Part shown: positions 13,938 through 17,089 of the stretch, piece by piece
How the letters are laid out: the number at the start of each line of letters is the position of its first letter
Numbering within the stretch: position 1 is the first letter of the stretch
Assembly (NCBI GenBank): GCA_035402725.1
Contig: DAONDU010000040.1
Coordinates: 1-17,089 of the forward strand
Direction: 5' to 3'
Length of the DNA: 17,089 nt
From: UPXZ01 sp035402725
GTDB lineage: Bacteria; Bacteroidota; Bacteroidia; Bacteroidales; Paludibacteraceae
The notes under the pieces: generated by a model
What the model was told of the DNA's origin: nothing
Databases searched by the model: none
What the model saw: only the letters and a program-made list of their open reading frames with translations
Made by a program: the position numbers and the translations under genes

Positions 13938-15554
13938 TTATTTCAGATACTTTTCTGAAAGTCTTAATGCATAGTCAAGACACTCCGGATTATTGGTATC
14001 AATCAACCGCGGATCCATCTTTGGAATTTTTATATCTGCTCCCAGTGGCACGTTGTTCGGGTCCTTGATAATATCGCTGTTGGCTTCGTAAATATAGACC
14101 CAGAAATAAGGATGACCAAGATGTTGCTTGGCAAAAGTGCTTAGCATGCTACCTCTTTTCATAACCTCAGTCGCAATATATTCCGTGTATTGGCGGGGCG
14201 TTTCAAATACATTTACAGCCGTTTCGGTCGGAGCACTTTGGGTTGTCAGCGAATCTGCCACTACAGGTTCAACCGGATTTATCATGGTTTTCTGAACAGT
14301 TTCGGCTGCGACTGCTTTTGGCTTACCTTTCAGATTATCAAAAATACCGGGTGAAAAGAACCACGCTGATGCAGCTGCGACAGCCACCAACAAGACTACT
14401 GCCAGGAGTATGTACAACCAAACCGGACGTTTTCTGGTTACTTCCGTTTCATAGTTGTAATTACTTTCGTCCGGCACTGCTTCCTGTTCTGGTTGAACTT
14501 CCGGCTTAGAAGCTATTTCCTGATTTTCTACCTTCTGTTCATCCTGCAATCTCTGAATTGGGTTGTTTTCCCCGGTTTCAGGTTCAATATCGGCAGGCAT
14601 TGCAACACCGAAGTCAGGTAGTTCGGCATTTTTCGGTTCCGTGTTTATACCGGAATTCTCTTCGGAAATTACAGGAGTTGCAGTTTCTGAAATTACTTCT
14701 TCTTCAATAACTGAATAAACAATTGTTTCAGATTCTGATTTATCGGATTGTTCAATTTCAGGAGTAAACTGTGAATTAAAAGGCATTTCATTAACCGCTG
14801 GATAGATGATTTTCCCACCTACACGGATAATATCAAAATCATTTGAAGTTTCTTCGGATTTATGCATAGTATTTAACTCTGATTGTTCTGTTGTTACCTC
14901 TGCTTCAATGTTTTCACCAACCATCTCTATTGTCTGACTTTCTGTTTCCTCGTCAATCTGGCTGTTATCAAAATCATCTACTTCAACTATCTGATTTACA
15001 AATTCTTCGTCAGCAAGCGCCGAAAGTTGTTTTTCATTTACTTCTGTTTCGTTGATTTCTTCTTCAGTTTCCGTTTTTCTGTCTTCTGACGCTTTCCTGG
15101 TTTTCAAAGCACCCAATTCATTCAGTATTCCCTTAATTTCCTCTGCCTGTTCTTCGAATACACGCATCGGTTCCGTTGCGGGTTTGAAATTATCGGTTTC
15201 TTCTTCAGTTACATTTTCCTCTGGTTTTTTTTCGTTGATTTCAACAGCCTCGAGATGTGCAAAAGGCTCATTAATAAGATTTTTCAGCTCTGTATCGGGA
15301 GTAAAAGTTGCTTTATAATATCCATCGATTACAATTTCTTTACCTGTGTTCACATCCACACTTTTGCGCGGTTCGTTCCATTGTGGTTTGAAAGTACCCA
15401 AACCTGAAATTTTCACACTATCACCTTCCACCAGAGTATCCTCAATGGTTGTAAGCAGCTGTCTGATAAACTCTTCGGATGATTTTTTGGTAATATCTCT
15501 GTTCTTAACCATCAAATCAATCATTTCCTGCATCGATATTTTTTCTTTACTCAT
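13938..15554 (-). CDS. Transmembrane HU-domain protein with LysM-like periplasmic end
   Basis: A 538-aa protein of unusual build. Residues 1-100 form an HU/IHF-type DNA-binding domain (helices MQEMIDLMVKNRDITKK and SSEEFIRQLLTTIEDTLVEG, then GLGTFKPQWNEPRKS and NTGKEIVIDGYYKATFTP). Residues 101-370 are a Glu-rich, low-complexity linker. A basic RKRP at 374-377 leads into one membrane helix at about 378-399. After a short periplasmic stretch, residues 460-511 look like a LysM unit (GSMLSTFAKQHLGHPYFWVY, IYEANSDIIKDPNNVPLGAD then IKIPK). Positive charge before the helix predicts HU inside and LysM outside. The protein could join the nucleoid to the envelope or sense the cell wall. The HU arm has Val68 where DNA-bending HU proteins have proline. 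Its start overlaps the upstream HU gene by 8 bp, so the two are coupled and may form a heterodimer. Confidence 0.85.
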   Translation of the reverse strand: MSKEKISMQEMIDLMVKNRDITKKSSEEFIRQLLTTIEDTLVEGDSVKISGLGTFKPQWNEPRKSVDVNTGKEIVIDGYYKATFTPDTELKNLINEPFAHLEAVEINEKKPEENVTEEETDNFKPATEPMRVFEEQAEEIKGILNELGALKTRKASEDRKTETEEEINETEVNEKQLSALADEEFVNQIVEVDDFDNSQIDEETESQTIEMVGENIEAEVTTEQSELNTMHKSEETSNDFDIIRVGGKIIYPAVNEMPFNSQFTPEIEQSDKSESETIVYSVIEEEVISETATPVISEENSGINTEPKNAELPDFGVAMPADIEPETGENNPIQRLQDEQKVENQEIASKPEVQPEQEAVPDESNYNYETEVTRKRPVWLYILLAVVLLVAVAAASAWFFSPGIFDNLKGKPKAVAAETVQKTMINPVEPVVADSLTTQSAPTETAVNVFETPRQYTEYIATEVMKRGSMLSTFAKQHLGHPYFWVYIYEANSDIIKDPNNVPLGADIKIPKMDPRLIDTNNPECLDYALRLSEKYLK

Positions 15555-15837
15555 GACCTGGCTGTGAATTAAGTTTTTCTTTCAGTACATTGCTCTGTTT
15601 GAAGCACACAACCAGCTTTGGTGGAATGAGTGTACGGATTTTTGTTACCGGATGGACGGACAGGCGCTCATCCTTTTTTCGAACTTCAAGTGAACCAAAA
15701 CCCTGAAATGCAACAGTATTATCCTCTTTCAACTGTTCGATGCAGGTTTGGGTAAAAGTCTGAAGCATGTTATTGATTTCCGTCTTCGGAAGATTCATTT
15801 TCAATGCCAGACTTGAAATTAATTCTTTGTTATTCAT
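15547..15837 (-). CDS. HU-family DNA-binding protein
   Basis: A 96-aa HU/IHF-family protein of normal length: helical dimer part (MNNKELISSLALKMNLPKTE, MLQTFTQTCIEQLKEDNTVA), the GFGSLEVRKK turn, and an arm SVHPVTKIRTLIPPK that keeps the intercalating proline as Pro63, then a short C-terminal helix. It should bind DNA without strong sequence choice and bend it. The last codons overlap the start of the HU-LysM gene by 8 bp, an arrangement that favours balanced synthesis of two partners. The rimO gene lies 81 bp upstream, so all three may be one transcript. Cys83 in VVCFKQS is uncommon for the family. It is not possible to say whether it forms homodimers or pairs with the membrane HU. Confidence 0.9.
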   Translation of the reverse strand: MNNKELISSLALKMNLPKTEINNMLQTFTQTCIEQLKEDNTVAFQGFGSLEVRKKDERLSVHPVTKIRTLIPPKLVVCFKQSNVLKEKLNSQPGHE

Positions 15838-15918
15838 GATGATAGATGTTAGAACTTCTAAAAAAAGGAATGAAAAACGTTATATAGTTAATTACAAATA
15901 AATAAAGCATTATACTGA

Positions 15919-17089
15919 TCAGGCAAACAGCTCAAAATCAGTCGCACTTTTAATTTTCGCCTGATAAAAATCTCCAACTTTTACCCCGGATGTTGTAATC
16001 GGTATTAATACTTCAGGATCCACCTCAGGTGAATCAAACTCAGTCCGGCCAATGTAGTATTCTTCTTCTTTACGGTCAATGATTACTTTCATCGTTTGTC
16101 CGATTTTTGTTTCATTGATTTCCGCGGCAATTTCGCGCTGAATTTCCATCAGTTCATCCAAACGGCGCTGTTTGACCTCTTCAGGAATGTCATCTTCATA
16201 ATTTTTGTATGCATAAGTTCCTTCCTCGTGCGAATAGGCAAACGCACCCAAACGTTCGAAACGCGCCCACCGGACAAATTTTTTCAGTTCCTCAAAATCT
16301 TCTTCTGTTTCGCCCGGATGTCCAACCATCATGGTTGTGCGCAGATGAATACCAGGAACTTCAGCCCGTAAACGTTCAATCAATTCGTAAGTTTGAGCTG
16401 ACGTAAAACGACGCTGCATCTTTTTCAGCATATTATCGCTCACGTGCTGTAGTGCAATATCGAGATAATTACAAACATTTTCGCGTTCGCGCATCACTTC
16501 GAGAACATCGTACGGGAAATGTGCCGGATAAGCATAATGTAACCGGATCCATTCCACTCCTTCAATGTCCGAAATTCTTCGGGTCAGTTCGGCAAGTTTT
16601 GGTTCCTTATACCTGTCAATGCCATAATAGGATAAGTCCTGTGCAATAATCTGAAATTCTTTCACTCCTTTATCTACGAGCATTTTCACTTCCTGCTCAA
16701 TATCTTCTATCGGGCGGGAACGATGACGGCCTGTTATAATGGGAATAGCGCAATAGGAACACATGCGGTTGCAGCCTTCCGATATTTTTATGTAAGCAAA
16801 ATGAGGAGGTGTTGTCAGTGAACGTTCGAGCCTCAAGTCGGCACGATATTCCTGCCCGAGTTCTTTTAAAATATCTGTATAGTTGAATTTTCCGTAGTAT
16901 TTATCAACTTCGGGAATTTCGAGCTGAAGCTCCTTCAAATACCGTTCTGACAGGCATCCCATTACAAAAAGCTTATTCTGTTGTTCTTTTTTGCGTTCGG
17001 CCAGCTGTAAAATGGTATTGATACTTTCTTCCTTTGCATCGCCAATAAATCCACAGGTATTCACAATTACAACTTCTCCGTCCGGATTT
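15919..17089 (-). CDS. rimO: Ribosomal protein S12 methylthiotransferase RimO (N-terminus beyond the right edge)
   Basis: About 389 C-terminal residues are visible of an expected 430 or so. RimO is a radical-SAM enzyme that adds a methylthio group to an aspartate of ribosomal protein S12, using two iron-sulfur clusters. The N-terminal cluster domain shows VVIVNTCGFIGDAKEES (visible Cys12) and VMGCLSERY (Cys45); its first cysteine lies outside the window. The radical-SAM motif EGCNRMCSYCAIP gives Cys106, Cys110 and Cys113, followed by ITGRHRSRP. A C-terminal TRAM domain occupies about 323-389. The RimO-type NTCGFI and GRHRSRPIEDI distinguish it from MiaB. The GTG at 17064 in IVNTCG is an internal valine, not the start, because the frame and the conserved sequence continue upstream to the edge. 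Confidence 0.94.
   Translation of the reverse strand, partial: NPDGEVVIVNTCGFIGDAKEESINTILQLAERKKEQQNKLFVMGCLSERYLKELQLEIPEVDKYYGKFNYTDILKELGQEYRADLRLERSLTTPPHFAYIKISEGCNRMCSYCAIPIITGRHRSRPIEDIEQEVKMLVDKGVKEFQIIAQDLSYYGIDRYKEPKLAELTRRISDIEGVEWIRLHYAYPAHFPYDVLEVMRERENVCNYLDIALQHVSDNMLKKMQRRFTSAQTYELIERLRAEVPGIHLRTTMMVGHPGETEEDFEELKKFVRWARFERLGAFAYSHEEGTYAYKNYEDDIPEEVKQRRLDELMEIQREIAAEINETKIGQTMKVIIDRKEEEYYIGRTEFDSPEVDPEVLIPITTSGVKVGDFYQAKIKSATDFELFA

Noticed and set aside
15849..15861. TTAGAA-C-TTCTAA inverted repeat upstream of the HU gene
   Set aside because: A one-base spacer cannot form a proper loop and the arms are AT-rich; it could be a protein site but nothing supports that.
17062..17064. 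GTG as a start codon for rimO
   Set aside because: The frame stays open to the window edge and the upstream residues (EVVI before VNTCGF) match the conserved RimO strand, so the GTG is an internal valine.

Overview
The window looks like chromosomal DNA of a Bacteroidota bacterium, most likely of the order Bacteroidales. Three things point there: a full Bat (Bacteroides aerotolerance) operon, lipoprotein-like TPR/HTH regulators and a Bacteroidota-style TonB N-terminus, and promoter boxes of the TAnnTTTG type with no clear Shine-Dalgarno sequences. Every supported gene lies on the minus strand, so transcription runs from high to low coordinates. I found no rRNA, tRNA, CRISPR array or full-length insertion sequence.

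Layout from the right edge (transcriptional upstream) to the left. (1) 17089-13938: the end of rimO (ribosomal protein S12 methylthiotransferase, N-terminus cut by the edge), a 96-aa HU-family protein, and an overlapping 538-aa gene that joins an HU domain, a long acidic linker, one membrane helix and a LysM-like periplasmic domain. A strong intrinsic terminator closes this block. (2) 13750-5201: the Bat operon in order, namely MoxR-type AAA+ ATPase, DUF58 protein, a membrane protein with a BatD/DUF4381-like layout, BatA and BatB (membrane VWA proteins), BatC (TPR), BatD and BatE (TPR-SH3). A perfect TATCTTTG box lies in front of moxR. A PAP2 phosphatase (5133-4474) follows with no visible terminator between. 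(3) 4473-3938: a 536-bp stretch with no gene, holding a 232-bp MITE-like element with terminal inverted repeats and a perfect 9-bp target duplication. The element carries three matching mini-hairpins whose stems covary, plus a fourth hairpin. (4) 3937-564: a tight four-gene run of a small secreted beta-rich protein, a HipA-like kinase, an overlapping DUF3037 protein, and a lipoprotein-like TPR/transmembrane/HTH regulator. (5) 563-1: terminator-type hairpins, a possible promoter and tiny leader ORF, and the first 96 codons of a TonB-family protein.

How the genes work together: block 2 is the classic MoxR/VWA machine, in which an AAA+ ATPase is thought to act on membrane-anchored VWA and TPR partners facing the periplasm. 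Block 1 pairs a soluble HU with an HU domain that appears to be tethered to the inner membrane, which suggests a link between the nucleoid and the cell envelope. Block 4 couples a small protein kinase-fold enzyme to DUF3037 and perhaps to an envelope protein and a membrane regulator; its function is not known to me. Blocks 1 and 4 and the MITE are the parts most worth a second look.
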